Notes: generated by a model from the letters alone, not told the origin. A stretch of DNA of 64,000 nt from Sphingobacterium multivorum (GCF_039511225.1 NZ_CP154261.1:3844001-3908000); one strand, 5' to 3'; counted from the first letter of the stretch, positions 26,912 through 37,687 are shown. A program made the numbers and translations.

Positions 26912-27622
26912 ATGAAAAACTATAGATTATTTAATTTTATTGCTATTGCTTTAGCGGCATTCTTTTTAACAAGCTGTCTAAAAGATAACGATGACCAGCC
27001 AATTCCTGCCGCATTGCTTACCATGGTTAATGGATACACGGATGCCAATGCAGTTATATATTTTGCAGACGGCGGTCCGCTTCAAAACCCTAATTATCCA
27101 TTGGGATTCAAGAGTTATGCTCAAATTGGGCTATTTACAGGAGCACGTAGAATTGCAGTCTCCGCTGAATATAACACGAAATTAACGGATACAACTGTAA
27201 CAATCAAAGATAGCACCATCTATACATCCTTTTTATTTGGAACTAAAGCCAAACCTGTACAGGTTATCACAACAGATCGAATCAATAAAGACATCAAAAA
27301 TACAGAGTCTGGTTTACGCTTCTTTAATCTTGCTGAAGGTACAGATTTAGTTAGCCTGAAAATAGGCGATCAGGCTTCCCCTTCAGAATGGACCAATAGA
27401 GCACAAGAAACACAAAATTCAGCAAGTGCCCATCAGGGATTTATTGCTCAAAAGAGTGGTACATTCACTGTCACAGCTCGTGATAAAGCCGGAAAAACTA
27501 TCGCAACACGCAGCGACATTAAATTGGTTGAAGGTTATTATTATTCATTAATACTCATAGGCAAGGCTAATGATGAAAAAAAACCTTTATATATTGGTCT
27601 AGTAGCCCAAGCCGCAAATTAA
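26912..27622 (+). CDS. DUF4397-like lipoprotein
   Basis: A 236-residue lipoprotein: signal MKNYRLFNFIAIALAAFFLTSC with lipid-modified Cys22. The mature part begins with a short acidic spacer, then MVNGYTDANAVIYFADGGPL, GARRIAVSAEY, LRFFNLAEGTDLVSLKI and GTFTVTARDKAGKTIAT, which look like the paired Ig-like repeats of DUF4397 proteins of Bacteroidota. Likely anchored in the outer membrane; role unknown. It stands alone before a terminator. Confidence 0.7.
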   Translation: MKNYRLFNFIAIALAAFFLTSCLKDNDDQPIPAALLTMVNGYTDANAVIYFADGGPLQNPNYPLGFKSYAQIGLFTGARRIAVSAEYNTKLTDTTVTIKDSTIYTSFLFGTKAKPVQVITTDRINKDIKNTESGLRFFNLAEGTDLVSLKIGDQASPSEWTNRAQETQNSASAHQGFIAQKSGTFTVTARDKAGKTIATRSDIKLVEGYYYSLILIGKANDEKKPLYIGLVAQAAN

Positions 27623-27648
27623 AATACCCATATCTATATACTATATAA

Positions 27649-27686
27649 CAACGGCCGTCATGTAAACATGATGGCCGTTGTTTTTT
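27649..27686 (+). terminator. terminator after the DUF4397 gene
   Basis: A 14-bp stem with one G-T pair (27649-27662 with 27667-27680), 4-base loop, T6 tail. Confidence 0.88.
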
Positions 27687-27709
27687 CATTTTATACTATA
27701 TTGTAGATC

Positions 27710-28015
27710 TTAATGATTCTCTTTAGGTGCTACTTTAGTAATCACATAAATATCTTCATTATCTTTTTTCATCTTATACTTCTCACGTGCAATACGTTGC
27801 ACTTCCTGCGGATTTGATCGAATATCGTTTATTGTTTTAATGATAGCCGCATTCTCCTTGAGGTAGAAGGAGCGTTCACTTTCCAAATTCGCTTTCTGCT
27901 TTTGATAACTATACTGCGTGGCAAAGTCATTTCGATCAAAAAACAACATCCACACGAGAAAAGCCAAAGCGGCTAACAAATACTTATTTCTTATTAAGGA
28001 CCACAATCGTTGCAT
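27710..28015 (-). CDS. FtsB/DivIC-type septum formation initiator
   Basis: The 101-residue protein has a short cytoplasmic N-terminus, one membrane helix (about 12-24), a coiled coil (about 30-70, YQKQKANLESERSFYLKENAAIIKTINDIRSNP) and the end motif VQRIAREKYKMKKDNEDIYVI, the FtsB/DivIC signature. These proteins form a periplasmic complex with FtsL and FtsQ at the division site. In many relatives the gene is next to eno; here eno is about 8 kb away. Confidence 0.85.
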   Translation of the reverse strand: MQRLWSLIRNKYLLAALAFLVWMLFFDRNDFATQYSYQKQKANLESERSFYLKENAAIIKTINDIRSNPQEVQRIAREKYKMKKDNEDIYVITKVAPKENH

Positions 28016-28246
28016 AAGACAAAATTACTATTTACCTTTTATACTTCCGATATTTTCTTCAAAACTTGAACATCTTTAATTAAAGATATGGAATAATATG
28101 TTCGAATTCATCATATACCTAGAATAATCTTATCTTTAACAGTTCAAAAACGATCATTTGAATGAAATATCCATGGTTAAGACTAAACGCAGTTTTAACG
28201 AAAAAAAGATATCTCATAGGATCATAAAGAATAAAATCATTGACAT

Positions 28247-29362
28247 ATGAAATACTATCTTATTGCAGGTGAAACTTCAGGAGACTTACATGGTGCCAAT
28301 CTTATTAAAGCATTAAAAATTGAAGACCCCGATGCGACTTTCCAAATCGTAGGGGGCAATCTCATGCAAGCAGAGGCGGGAAAAAAAGCTTTGATACATA
28401 CTTCAGAAATGGCCTTTATGGGCTTTATAGAGGTTTTAAAAAATCTGCCCAAGATATCTAGGAATCTCAAACTTGTTAAAAATGATCTATTGAAAGAAAA
28501 ACCGGATACCGTCATTCTTATAGATTTCCCTGGCTTCAATTTGAAAATTGCTGATTTTGCAAAAAAAAATGGCATCAAAACATGTTATTATATTTCCCCT
28601 AAAGTGTGGGCCTGGAATCAAGGCCGCGTAAAGAAAATCAAACGGATTGTCGACCATATGTTTTGTATTCTGCCTTTTGAGGTAGATTTTTATAAAAAGT
28701 GGCGCATGCCCGTTGATTACGTTGGAAACCCGCTATTGGATGCGATTTCAGCCTATCAATTCAACCCAAAGTTCAGGGAGCAGCATGGATTTTCAGAAAA
28801 ACCCTTGATCGCCCTTTTACCCGGAAGCCGCGAAATGGAAATTGCCAACCTCCTTCCCATCATGGCCGAACTTCCATTTTTCTTTCCTGTACATCAATTT
28901 GTCATTGCCGGTGCGCCTAATTTTGATGAAGCCTACTACAAGCAATTTTTTAAAGGTATTGATATTCCCGTAATTTTCGATCAAACCTACGACATTCTCC
29001 ATAACGCAGAAGCCGCAGTCGTAACGAGTGGAACGGCTACACTCGAAACAGGTATCTTGAAAGTACCTCAGGTTGTCGTTTATAAAGCTAACCCAATATC
29101 GGTATGGATTGCCAAATTAGTCATCAAGGTTAAATTTATCTCACTAGTCAATCTAATTAACAATTTCTTATCAGTACGGGAATTGATTCAAGACGAATGC
29201 ACGGCATACGATATCTCCTATGAAGTAGGTGAACTTATCAATAACAAAGCTCACCGTGCAAGTGTGATGGAAAACTATGATATTTTAGCCGAAAAGCTAG
29301 GTTCTCCTGGCGCATCAAAGAAAACTGCCAAATTAATTGTAAAATATCTCGCTAAATTTTAA
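28247..29362 (+). CDS. lpxB: lipid-A-disaccharide synthase
   Basis: LpxB (371 residues) joins UDP-diacylglucosamine and lipid X to form the lipid A disaccharide at the inner membrane face. The start MKYYLIAGETSGDLHGANLIKAL is diagnostic, with GGNLMQAEAGKK, FPGFNLKIADFAKK, YYISPKVWAWNQGRVKKIK, LLPGSREMEI and VTSGTATLETGILKVPQVVVYK following in family order. It implies a normal lipid A pathway, consistent with a Gram-negative envelope. Monocistronic as far as can be seen. Confidence 0.96.
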   Translation: MKYYLIAGETSGDLHGANLIKALKIEDPDATFQIVGGNLMQAEAGKKALIHTSEMAFMGFIEVLKNLPKISRNLKLVKNDLLKEKPDTVILIDFPGFNLKIADFAKKNGIKTCYYISPKVWAWNQGRVKKIKRIVDHMFCILPFEVDFYKKWRMPVDYVGNPLLDAISAYQFNPKFREQHGFSEKPLIALLPGSREMEIANLLPIMAELPFFFPVHQFVIAGAPNFDEAYYKQFFKGIDIPVIFDQTYDILHNAEAAVVTSGTATLETGILKVPQVVVYKANPISVWIAKLVIKVKFISLVNLINNFLSVRELIQDECTAYDISYEVGELINNKAHRASVMENYDILAEKLGSPGASKKTAKLIVKYLAKF

Positions 29363-29419
29363 ACTCTTTTACCTTTTATTTGTCAAACTACTAGTTAGTT
29401 ACAATTAATTAAAAGTTTT

Positions 29420-30055
29420 ATGAAATTTAAATTTATTCTAGGCTTTTTTCTTTGCTTTGCAATGACCTTCACTGGTAAAGCACAAGAAACACAACATATT
29501 TCTAAACTGGAAATTGGCAAAAAAGCGAAAAAAAATATCGATAATAGAGACTCTACTGTTGTCATGCACATCGATACCTTAATCATGAAAGACAATTCTA
29601 CCCTTTCGTTCTATGGTAAGAAAAATGTCAAGCTAACAATTGGTTATGCTGAAATTGGAAATAAAGCAACCATCTATGGAACAGATGGAAAGAATAATGG
29701 TGCAAATTTTGACATCAATGCTAATTTTCAAAAATTAGGTTCTCTTTATATCATTGCAAAGGGAGATGACGCTTTTAATGGCACCAAAACTTTTCCGAAT
29801 GGTAACGGAGGAAAAATTAAAGTCAATTTAACAACTGGTAGCCTTAAACCTCAGACAACAAATAAAAAAGCGCCTAATTATATTTATGGAGATGTTGCAG
29901 CAGGTGGGCGGGCTGTCAATGCAAACACGGACTTGAGAAACATCTATGATCGGATTAAAACCGCTCCCACCGGATTGAGAGGCTTGCCTCAAGGGCAAAT
30001 TTATTCGGGCAGTGCCGGAACTGAAGGTACATTTGAACTAATTTCAACACAATAA
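29420..30055 (+). CDS. secreted protein of unknown function
   Basis: I do not recognise this 211-residue protein. It has a signal peptide (about 1-21, ending GKAQ). The mature part starts with a Lys-rich stretch, then repeated short beta-strand units with Asn and Gly turns (LTIGYAEIGNKATIYGTDGKNNGANFDINANF, LGSLYIIAKGDDAFNG), which could form a beta-helix or beta-sandwich. The C-terminal third contains Gly- and Thr-rich turns. No catalytic motif is visible. It is 57 bp after lpxB and ends at a strong terminator. Confidence 0.6.
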   Translation: MKFKFILGFFLCFAMTFTGKAQETQHISKLEIGKKAKKNIDNRDSTVVMHIDTLIMKDNSTLSFYGKKNVKLTIGYAEIGNKATIYGTDGKNNGANFDINANFQKLGSLYIIAKGDDAFNGTKTFPNGNGGKIKVNLTTGSLKPQTTNKKAPNYIYGDVAAGGRAVNANTDLRNIYDRIKTAPTGLRGLPQGQIYSGSAGTEGTFELISTQ

Positions 30056-30073
30056 CAAAATTCCTTAATCCAT

Positions 30074-30108
30074 AAAAAAGGCGTATTATTCTCTAATACG
30101 CCTTTTTT
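30074..30108. terminator. terminator between the secreted protein gene and the DUF3810 gene
   Basis: Perfect 15-bp stem (30074-30088 with 30094-30108) with A6/T6 ends, 5-base loop; bidirectional. Confidence 0.92.
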
Positions 30109-30121
30109 AATGGGCTCATTA

Positions 30122-31201
30122 TTATCTACAGCCTCTTCTTTTAAGCTCATAGGCCAACACCAACCGTGTCATCCGATCGTATCGCGCTATGCCTTCCTGT
30201 TGATTGTTGTGCTTGAGGTATTGATTATAAAACAATCCCATCACATCGTCAACCCAACCCGTATACTGACTCCAGAAATACCTTTCTTTTTCCATATCGT
30301 TCAATACTTTTGCGCTTAATCTTCTCTTGTAATCTTTTCCTAAATCAGGATACATGCCCTGCAGTTCACGTAGCATATACAGTGTGGTCTGTAGATAAGC
30401 CGAGTATCGGTAAAAGGTTTGTGGATGTCGCTGTAAGCGAACAAAAGCGATAAAATTCGCCTCGTCTTCAAAACCAATTCCCTGTTGATGCGCAAGTTCA
30501 TGCACTGTAGTAAAAGGTAAAAAGGTTACTGGCATGGCTTTATTGACATGTGCTTCATGAGTAAATGGATTAAAATAACCCGAGACACCAAAAAAAGAGA
30601 CTATCCTGCTATTTATGGGTGATTTTGCCCTAATTTGACCTCTTGACAGGAAATCTGCAAAAGCCGTATCCTGTTGTACCCATATATTCAAATCCCTTTG
30701 AATAGTTTCTTTATGCTCTTCCCATTCGGATGGATCCACATGTTCCCGCAGATTATTTGTACTGTCCAAAAACCCATTCAAAACCACGAGATAATCCGCT
30801 AACTTTAAGCTATCAACTTTCAAATTGGCATTTATACTGATTGGTTCACGATAGTAATTCATACCCCATGATAGGTAAAAGAAAAAATAGAGACCTAGTA
30901 CCAAATTGATCACAGTCAAAACCGAACGAAAGGAACTTTTCCATCTTCCTTTCCATAAATTTCCGATTAATTTAGCAATTGAATAGAGTAGAAATGAAAC
31001 GACTAGGACATAAAATAGATCACCTAAACTAAAGGGAACATACCCAAAAATAAATCTTGGCACATGACTATAGGAACGGTAAAACCCGCGTGCATAAAAC
31101 GCCTCAATCCATTGGCTATATTGCTCAACCAAGGAGAAAATAAAAATTCCAATCAGAAGTAATACTACCGTGAAAACAGCTATTTTATCGCGTTTCTCCA
31201 T
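30122..31201 (-). CDS. DUF3810 integral membrane protein with HExxH motif
   Basis: A 359-residue protein with membrane helices at about 8-27, 55-80 and 92-112, then a soluble domain holding VHELAHQQGIGFEDEANFIAF (near 240-262). HELAH with the downstream Glu of FEDEAN resembles a gluzincin zinc site, so the DUF3810 family may be a membrane metallopeptidase; that activity is inferred from the motif. It is the last gene of a three-gene minus-strand unit with NA37 and the deacetylase-like gene, 20 bases after NA37. Confidence 0.82.
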   Translation of the reverse strand: MEKRDKIAVFTVVLLLIGIFIFSLVEQYSQWIEAFYARGFYRSYSHVPRFIFGYVPFSLGDLFYVLVVSFLLYSIAKLIGNLWKGRWKSSFRSVLTVINLVLGLYFFFYLSWGMNYYREPISINANLKVDSLKLADYLVVLNGFLDSTNNLREHVDPSEWEEHKETIQRDLNIWVQQDTAFADFLSRGQIRAKSPINSRIVSFFGVSGYFNPFTHEAHVNKAMPVTFLPFTTVHELAHQQGIGFEDEANFIAFVRLQRHPQTFYRYSAYLQTTLYMLRELQGMYPDLGKDYKRRLSAKVLNDMEKERYFWSQYTGWVDDVMGLFYNQYLKHNNQQEGIARYDRMTRLVLAYELKRRGCR

Positions 31202-31221
31202 TCAAATAAGCTATAAAACGA

Positions 31222-32280
31222 TTAACTTTCGTTCTCAAAATAGACCTTGTAATAATTCATGCCTTTATCCTCATCGTACCCCTTCTCAAGATATTCACGT
31301 TTGCCATGAACATAGATATGAAAATTCTTATCCAGCTTTAAAACAGACTTATAAGAAGATTCCATTTTTTTCACCGCTTTATCCGCTATTTCAAAACTTG
31401 CCTGAAATGGAGAGTCAAATTCGTCTTCAAAACCCGCTTTAAAGTCCTGAAATAAAGCAATAGCCTGCGGATTGCCCAGTACTTCCTCCTCAAACTCTTC
31501 TTGGACAAAAGTTTCCTTTTCCTTAAAGTAATTCATGGATTTGTTCATCAAATCAATTTTGTCCGCTTTCTCCAGTTCAAATGTCTCATCTAGTTTTTCC
31601 TGAACAAAGTTCTTATAGACTTTTAGATAATTCCCTGTTTGATTGAAGTTATCGTTACGCACGCGCAGCTGTAGAAACTCATCTTTCCAGTATACTGCCT
31701 CCTGTTGACGGTTTGTCTGATCGAGAACCAGCACCTTATAACCTTCTTCTTCTTCTACATTGATAATAATACAGCCTTTGTCCAGTTTATTTATATTGAT
31801 CGCCTCCTGCTCATATTCCAACATAAAAGCACCTTGCTCCGGATATACTTTCAGATAAGTCTCTTTATTCTCAGATTTGAATATACCAATAGCATCATGT
31901 TCTTCCCCTTCGATCTGTACATTCTTTAAGGCAACGACATATACCTCCCCAGCTTTAATTTTAGGATGGTTGGATACCTCATAAAGGTGTTTTGAAATTT
32001 GTTGGGAAAAATCGTGAAATGGAAGCTGCTCCTTGAAATACTGTCTTGCAAAATAGAAAATCTCATTCAATTCCAGCTCTCCATTCGGATGATATAAGCG
32101 ATATACCTCATTCACCTTTGCAAAAGGACTCATAAAATACTGCATCAATAGTCCAGGTAACACTTCATCTCCTTCAAGAGATACCGGAGCATCCGACAAA
32201 ATATAAAATTCATCTTGCGCTTTATTGCCTACACGATGAATGGATAACGCTTCAAAAGTTGCATCTTGGTGAAAAAACAT
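31222..32280 (-). CDS. nucleoid-associated protein NA37/YejK-like
   Basis: The 352-residue product fits the NA37 (NdpA/YejK) family: FEALSIHRVGNKAQDEFYILSD at the start, LLMQYFMSPFAK, a central FKSENKETYLKV segment, EEGYKVLVLDQTNRQQEAVYWKDEFL, and ELEKADKIDLMNKSMNYFKEKETF. E. coli YejK is a nucleoid-associated protein. It lies 10 bases after the deacetylase-like gene and 20 bases before the DUF3810 gene, so all three are likely cotranscribed. Confidence 0.85.
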   Translation of the reverse strand: MFFHQDATFEALSIHRVGNKAQDEFYILSDAPVSLEGDEVLPGLLMQYFMSPFAKVNEVYRLYHPNGELELNEIFYFARQYFKEQLPFHDFSQQISKHLYEVSNHPKIKAGEVYVVALKNVQIEGEEHDAIGIFKSENKETYLKVYPEQGAFMLEYEQEAININKLDKGCIIINVEEEEGYKVLVLDQTNRQQEAVYWKDEFLQLRVRNDNFNQTGNYLKVYKNFVQEKLDETFELEKADKIDLMNKSMNYFKEKETFVQEEFEEEVLGNPQAIALFQDFKAGFEDEFDSPFQASFEIADKAVKKMESSYKSVLKLDKNFHIYVHGKREYLEKGYDEDKGMNYYKVYFENES

Positions 32281-32290
32281 ATTTCTTATC

Positions 32291-33196
32291 TTATAAATTA
32301 TATAAATCTATTGCTATTCTAAAAGTCTGGCAATGTGCATTGACAATATCTTTAATTTCAGGAGAATAACCTCCGCCCATACTTACCTGAACAGGGATAT
32401 GGTGTTTATGGCACATATGAAAGACCAATTCATCTCTTCGACGACAGGTACTGCTGCTTAAATTCAATTTCCCCAGCTTATCTGTTTGCAAAATATCTAC
32501 TCCAGCCTGATAGAAAACGAAATCAGGCTCAAATTTCCGGAACACATCAACCAAATTTTCTTCCAATAAAGTGAGATATTCCGCATCAGTAACCTGATCT
32601 TCCAAGCCGATATCCAAATGGGAACGCTGTTTGACAAAGGGATAGTTTTTTTCGCCATGCATTGAAAAGGTAAACACCTGATTATGCCCCTCAAAAATAT
32701 GCGCAGTACCATTTCCTTGGTGTACATCCAGATCAATAATAAGGATACGACCTGCATAGTTATGCTTCAACAGGTACCCGGCGGCAGTCGCTTGATCGTT
32801 CATCAGACAGAAGCCTTCACCAAAATCATAACCGGCATGATGTGTCCCCCCTGCAATGGTAAAAGCAACACCATACTCAAGTGCATATGCGGCGCTTCGG
32901 ATCGTCCCATCTAAGATATATCGCTCCCGATCAACAAGGCTTTGACTTAATGGAAAACCTATTCTACGGATCATTTTCGAATCCAAAGTAAGCTCAAACA
33001 ACTGCTTTACATACACTGGATCATGGACCAAACAGCATGTCTCGAAGCTTGCTAGTTCAGGACTGAAAAAACTTGACTCATCTGCCAGCCCTTCATGTTT
33101 TAACTGTAAAGGAATCAACTCGTATTTCAGCATCGGAAATCGATGCCCCTCTTTGACGGGATGGACAAATTCTTGACGAAAAGCTATCTTAAGCAC
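32291..33196 (-). CDS. histone deacetylase-like amidohydrolase (GTG start)
   Basis: A 301-residue member of the arginase/deacetylase fold. GGTHHAGYDFGEGFCLMND carries the His pair of the charge relay (His119, His120); IIDLDVHQGNGT supplies zinc ligands Asp157 and His159; AGVDIL supplies Asp234; SMGGGYSPEI supplies the transition-state Tyr (about 284). All catalytic residues are present. Substrates of bacterial members include acetylpolyamines and acetyl-lysine proteins; this one is not assigned. The start codon is GTG at 33196, fitting the family start (LKIAF...HP...GHRFPMLKY); no in-frame ATG lies upstream. First gene of the unit with NA37 and DUF3810. Confidence 0.88.
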   Translation of the reverse strand: MLKIAFRQEFVHPVKEGHRFPMLKYELIPLQLKHEGLADESSFFSPELASFETCCLVHDPVYVKQLFELTLDSKMIRRIGFPLSQSLVDRERYILDGTIRSAAYALEYGVAFTIAGGTHHAGYDFGEGFCLMNDQATAAGYLLKHNYAGRILIIDLDVHQGNGTAHIFEGHNQVFTFSMHGEKNYPFVKQRSHLDIGLEDQVTDAEYLTLLEENLVDVFRKFEPDFVFYQAGVDILQTDKLGKLNLSSSTCRRRDELVFHMCHKHHIPVQVSMGGGYSPEIKDIVNAHCQTFRIAIDLYNL

Positions 33197-33353
33197 CTTA
33201 AAATCTTCTATTACTCATGCGAAGATAAGAAAAAGATCTTTTGGAGTTGTAGGAGAAAAAGGGCATCTTTGAGAAGGAACAAACTGCAAGCCAATGTTAC
33301 GTTGCATAACAGCATACTTGTATTCAATCATAAATTTATATTCTTCAAGATAA

Positions 33354-33995
33354 ATGGAAACAACTCATTTGCCCCAATTGTCTGCCATGGAACAACGTGT
33401 ACTAGGCTCACTAATCGAAAAATCAAAAGTAACCCCAGAATATTATCCAATGACAATCAACAGCTTACAAGCTGCTTGTAATCAAAAGACTTCCCGCAAA
33501 CCGGTTGTACAATATACAGAAGAAGATATTATCGCTACATTGGATATATTAAAGAAAAAGGGCTTAATCTCGACAGTTGTTGGCGGAGGATCTCGCGTAA
33601 CAAAGTATAAACACAATTTTGCCATACAATTTCCACTGGTTCCTTCCGAATTAACCATTGTTTGCTTATTACTACTCAGAGGACCAATGACCGCGGGGGA
33701 AATTAATTCAAACTCTGGAAGACTTTATGAATTTGAATCATTGGGTGAAATCAATGAGCAATTGGAAAAATTGGCACAAGAAGGGTACTTGAAGTCCCTG
33801 CCTAAACAAATAGGGCATAAAGAAGTCCGCTACATTCATTTATTAGGAGAAATCAACCTGGAAGCGTATGAAAATAGCGTTCCTACAGGCAGCTCCTCGA
33901 ACGACCAGATCTTACTCGAACGAATTGGACAATTGGAACAGGAAGTTGCAGCATTGAAACAGAAATTTCAGGATCTCTGGGATGAATTACATTAG
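33354..33995 (+). CDS. YceH-like protein (DUF480, UPF0502)
   Basis: The 213-residue protein contains the two winged-helix units of the DUF480 family: LEKSKVTPEYYPMTINSLQAACNQKTSR in the first, and LLLLRGPMTAGEINSNSGRLYEFESL in the second, followed by a C-terminal coiled coil (LLERIGQLEQEVAALKQKFQDL). Its role is unknown; a DNA-binding or scaffold function is possible. It starts an operon: 6 bases to the MFS gene and then 1 base to the DUF72 gene. Confidence 0.85.
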   Translation: METTHLPQLSAMEQRVLGSLIEKSKVTPEYYPMTINSLQAACNQKTSRKPVVQYTEEDIIATLDILKKKGLISTVVGGGSRVTKYKHNFAIQFPLVPSELTIVCLLLLRGPMTAGEINSNSGRLYEFESLGEINEQLEKLAQEGYLKSLPKQIGHKEVRYIHLLGEINLEAYENSVPTGSSSNDQILLERIGQLEQEVAALKQKFQDLWDELH

Positions 33996-34001
33996 TCGCT
34001 C

Positions 34002-35192
34002 ATGTCGCAAACAATAGATTCCGAAAACGAAATATCCAAAGCAACCTTGTGGCTGATGACCATCGCCACAGGCTTGGTTGTCGCCAATAATTATTACAAT
34101 CAACCACTATTGGACCTGATTGCCAAAGACCTACATATTGACGAGGCCATGGTCAGTAATTCGGCCATGTTAACGCAGATCGGATATGCCTTTGGCCTGT
34201 TACTGATCGTCCCCTTAGGGGATATGTTTAAGCGAAAAAAAATGATCTTGATCGATTTCTTTTTCATTATTTTTTCTTTAGTCGGTATGGCCATGTCCAC
34301 TTCTATCCTATCGATCTTGCTGTTCAGCTTTCTGATAGGTTTCACCTCCGTTATTCCGCAGGTTTTTGTGCCCATGGCTGCTGAGCTTGCGAGCAAAGAA
34401 AAGCAGGCTTCAGCGATCGGAATGGTCATGTCGGGTCTGCTGATTGGTATTTTACTATCTAGGGTTGTAAGCGGTTTTGTCGGCTCCTACTTCGGATGGC
34501 GCGAAATGTACTGGATAGCCTCAGCAATTATGGTCATTACAGCCATCGCCATAGCGATCAGGCTACCGGAGGTACTGCCAAATTTTAAAGGTTCTTACCA
34601 GGAATTGATGCGATCAGTCTGGAACTTTGCCAGAAAACAACCTGTATTACAGTTGGCTGCATTTCGTGGAGCTATGGGATTTGGAGCTTTTTCCGCATTT
34701 TTTACAACGCTTGTTTTCCATCTTTCGGCCCCACCTTTTTTTGATGGCCCCGCAACTGCAGGAGCCTTTGGTCTCGTAGGTGCCTGTGGTGCGCTTGCCG
34801 CTGCTTTTGTCAATAAACTAACCATTTATATAGGCAAAGCAAAAATCATCTTATATGCGATCTTATTGATGTTATTCAGCTGGTTATTATTTACCCTCTT
34901 TGGCTATACCTATTGGGGGCTCATTCTTGGTGTTATTCTCATTGATCTTGGTCTACAGTCTATGCACATCCTAAATCAAAGCGATTTCTATGCGCTAAAC
35001 CTCGGGGCCAACAACCGACTAAACACCGTATATATGGTCAGTTATTTTATTGGCGGATCAACAGGCACTTTTTTTGCTGCACAAGCATGGCAACACTTCC
35101 AATGGCCCGGTGTTATTGTCGTAGGCACATGTTATACGGTATTGGCACTGTTGGCTCATCTATTATTTGATTATAAATTAAGAAAAAACTAA
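34002..35192 (+). CDS. MFS transporter
   Basis: A 396-residue protein with about 12 hydrophobic helices. The signature between helices 2 and 3, GDMFKRKKMI, is the MFS GxxxD(R/K)xGR-type loop. It resembles the drug/sugar efflux group (NYYNQPLLDLIAKDLHI, PLGDMFKRKK, FVPMAAELASKEKQASAIG). Substrate unknown. It is inside the yceH-like operon, almost touching both neighbours. Confidence 0.85.
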   Translation: MSQTIDSENEISKATLWLMTIATGLVVANNYYNQPLLDLIAKDLHIDEAMVSNSAMLTQIGYAFGLLLIVPLGDMFKRKKMILIDFFFIIFSLVGMAMSTSILSILLFSFLIGFTSVIPQVFVPMAAELASKEKQASAIGMVMSGLLIGILLSRVVSGFVGSYFGWREMYWIASAIMVITAIAIAIRLPEVLPNFKGSYQELMRSVWNFARKQPVLQLAAFRGAMGFGAFSAFFTTLVFHLSAPPFFDGPATAGAFGLVGACGALAAAFVNKLTIYIGKAKIILYAILLMLFSWLLFTLFGYTYWGLILGVILIDLGLQSMHILNQSDFYALNLGANNRLNTVYMVSYFIGGSTGTFFAAQAWQHFQWPGVIVVGTCYTVLALLAHLLFDYKLRKN

Positions 35193-35193
35193 T

Positions 35194-36081
35194 ATGAAAT
35201 TCGGCCAAGTTGAACATCCGGAGGAAATCGATTTTACCCTTCCTCCTACTCCACCGGAAACCTTAACCTTATTACAGCATTTCAAAAACAGTCAACCTTT
35301 TGAGGTATTTGTAGGCTGTGCAAAATGGAATAAACAAGATTTAAAAGGCTTTTACCCCAGAGGTACAAAAGACGAACTTGCTTATTACTCCACGCAATTT
35401 AACAGCATTGAACTCAATGCCACATTCTACAATTCGCCTGGCATAGACCAGGTAGAAACCTGGAAAAAGAAAACACCTGCTAACTTCAAGTTCTTCCCAA
35501 AAATCCCACAATCCATCAGCCATTTTAGCAGATTATTAAATACGGGTGATAAAGTAAAATTGTTTACGGATTCCATTGTTCATTTCGATGAGAAACTGGG
35601 AATGGCCTTTTTGCAGATGCACGACAATTATAGTCCAAAGGATATGGCCCGTCTAAAACTATTTCTTCATGACTGGCCAAAAGAAGTCCCACTAGCCTTG
35701 GAAGTACGAAATAAAGATTGGTTTTCCAAACCCGAAGTAACAAAAGAACTCTATGCACTGTTGGAGGAAACCAATGTGACCAACGTACTGGTCGATACCG
35801 CAGGCCGTAGAGACATGCTCCATATGCGCTTAACCACACCGACTGCTTTCGTACGGTATGTAGGTGCCAACCACGCATCAGATTACGATCGCCTGGATCA
35901 ATGGATCGATGTGCTGAAACTATGGCGCGAAAACGGGTTGCAAAAACTGTATTTCTTTATCCACCAGAATATTGAGATAGAATCGCCATTACTGGCAACA
36001 CATTTTATCAAAAAACTGAATACAACATTCGATTTGGATCTAACCTATCCCAACAAAAATACAGGAAATACATTATTCTAG
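35194..36081 (+). CDS. DUF72 (YecE-like) protein
   Basis: A 295-residue DUF72 TIM-barrel protein. FVGCAKWNKQDLKGFYPRGTKDELAYYSTQFNSIELNATFYNSP is the family N-terminal signature, followed by FKFFPKIPQSISH, MAFLQMHDNYSPKD, VPLALEVRNKDWF and YVGANHASDYDRLDQW. No enzymatic activity is established for the family. It starts one base after the MFS stop codon, so translation is coupled, and ends before the bidirectional terminator shared with eno. Confidence 0.88.
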   Translation: MKFGQVEHPEEIDFTLPPTPPETLTLLQHFKNSQPFEVFVGCAKWNKQDLKGFYPRGTKDELAYYSTQFNSIELNATFYNSPGIDQVETWKKKTPANFKFFPKIPQSISHFSRLLNTGDKVKLFTDSIVHFDEKLGMAFLQMHDNYSPKDMARLKLFLHDWPKEVPLALEVRNKDWFSKPEVTKELYALLEETNVTNVLVDTAGRRDMLHMRLTTPTAFVRYVGANHASDYDRLDQWIDVLKLWRENGLQKLYFFIHQNIEIESPLLATHFIKKLNTTFDLDLTYPNKNTGNTLF

Positions 36082-36148
36082 GTCAGGATATCAGTTCCGG
36101 TGCTAAAGGCAACTAGAGAAAAGATCATTGAGCATATTTTGCCCACAA

Positions 36149-36181
36149 AAAAAGCCGAAGTAGAAAATACTTCGGCTTTTT
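36149..36181. terminator. terminator between the DUF72 gene and eno
   Basis: Perfect 14-bp stem (36149-36162 with 36168-36181), 5-base loop, A-rich and T-rich ends; bidirectional. Confidence 0.92.
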
Positions 36182-36201
36182 ATATAAAAATATGCTAAAG
36201 C

Positions 36202-37509
<1,308 letters not shown>

Positions 37510-37575
37510 CTATAATTTATTTGCATTACTTAGTGTAGATAAGACACACTCTTGTCTACAGACATTTTTCACAAT

Positions 37576-37583
37576 CAAATATA
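37576..37583 (-). promoter_or_regulatory. -7 box for eno
   Basis: TATATTTG on the minus strand, full match to TAnnTTTG; no clear TTG 19-20 bp upstream. Leader would be about 72 bases. Confidence 0.5.
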
Positions 37584-37660
37584 ATAAAAAATGTATTTAT
37601 TCCCCTATTTATTGTGAATAAATTATGCTCCATCGGCATAACTGTTCAACTAAAAACAAT

Positions 37661-37687
37661 AAAAAACCCTTCAAAATCTGAAGGGTT
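37661..37687 (-). terminator. terminator after carA
   Basis: Perfect 9-bp stem (37665-37673 with 37679-37687), 5-base loop, followed on the minus strand by a T-run (37666-37661). Confidence 0.85.
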
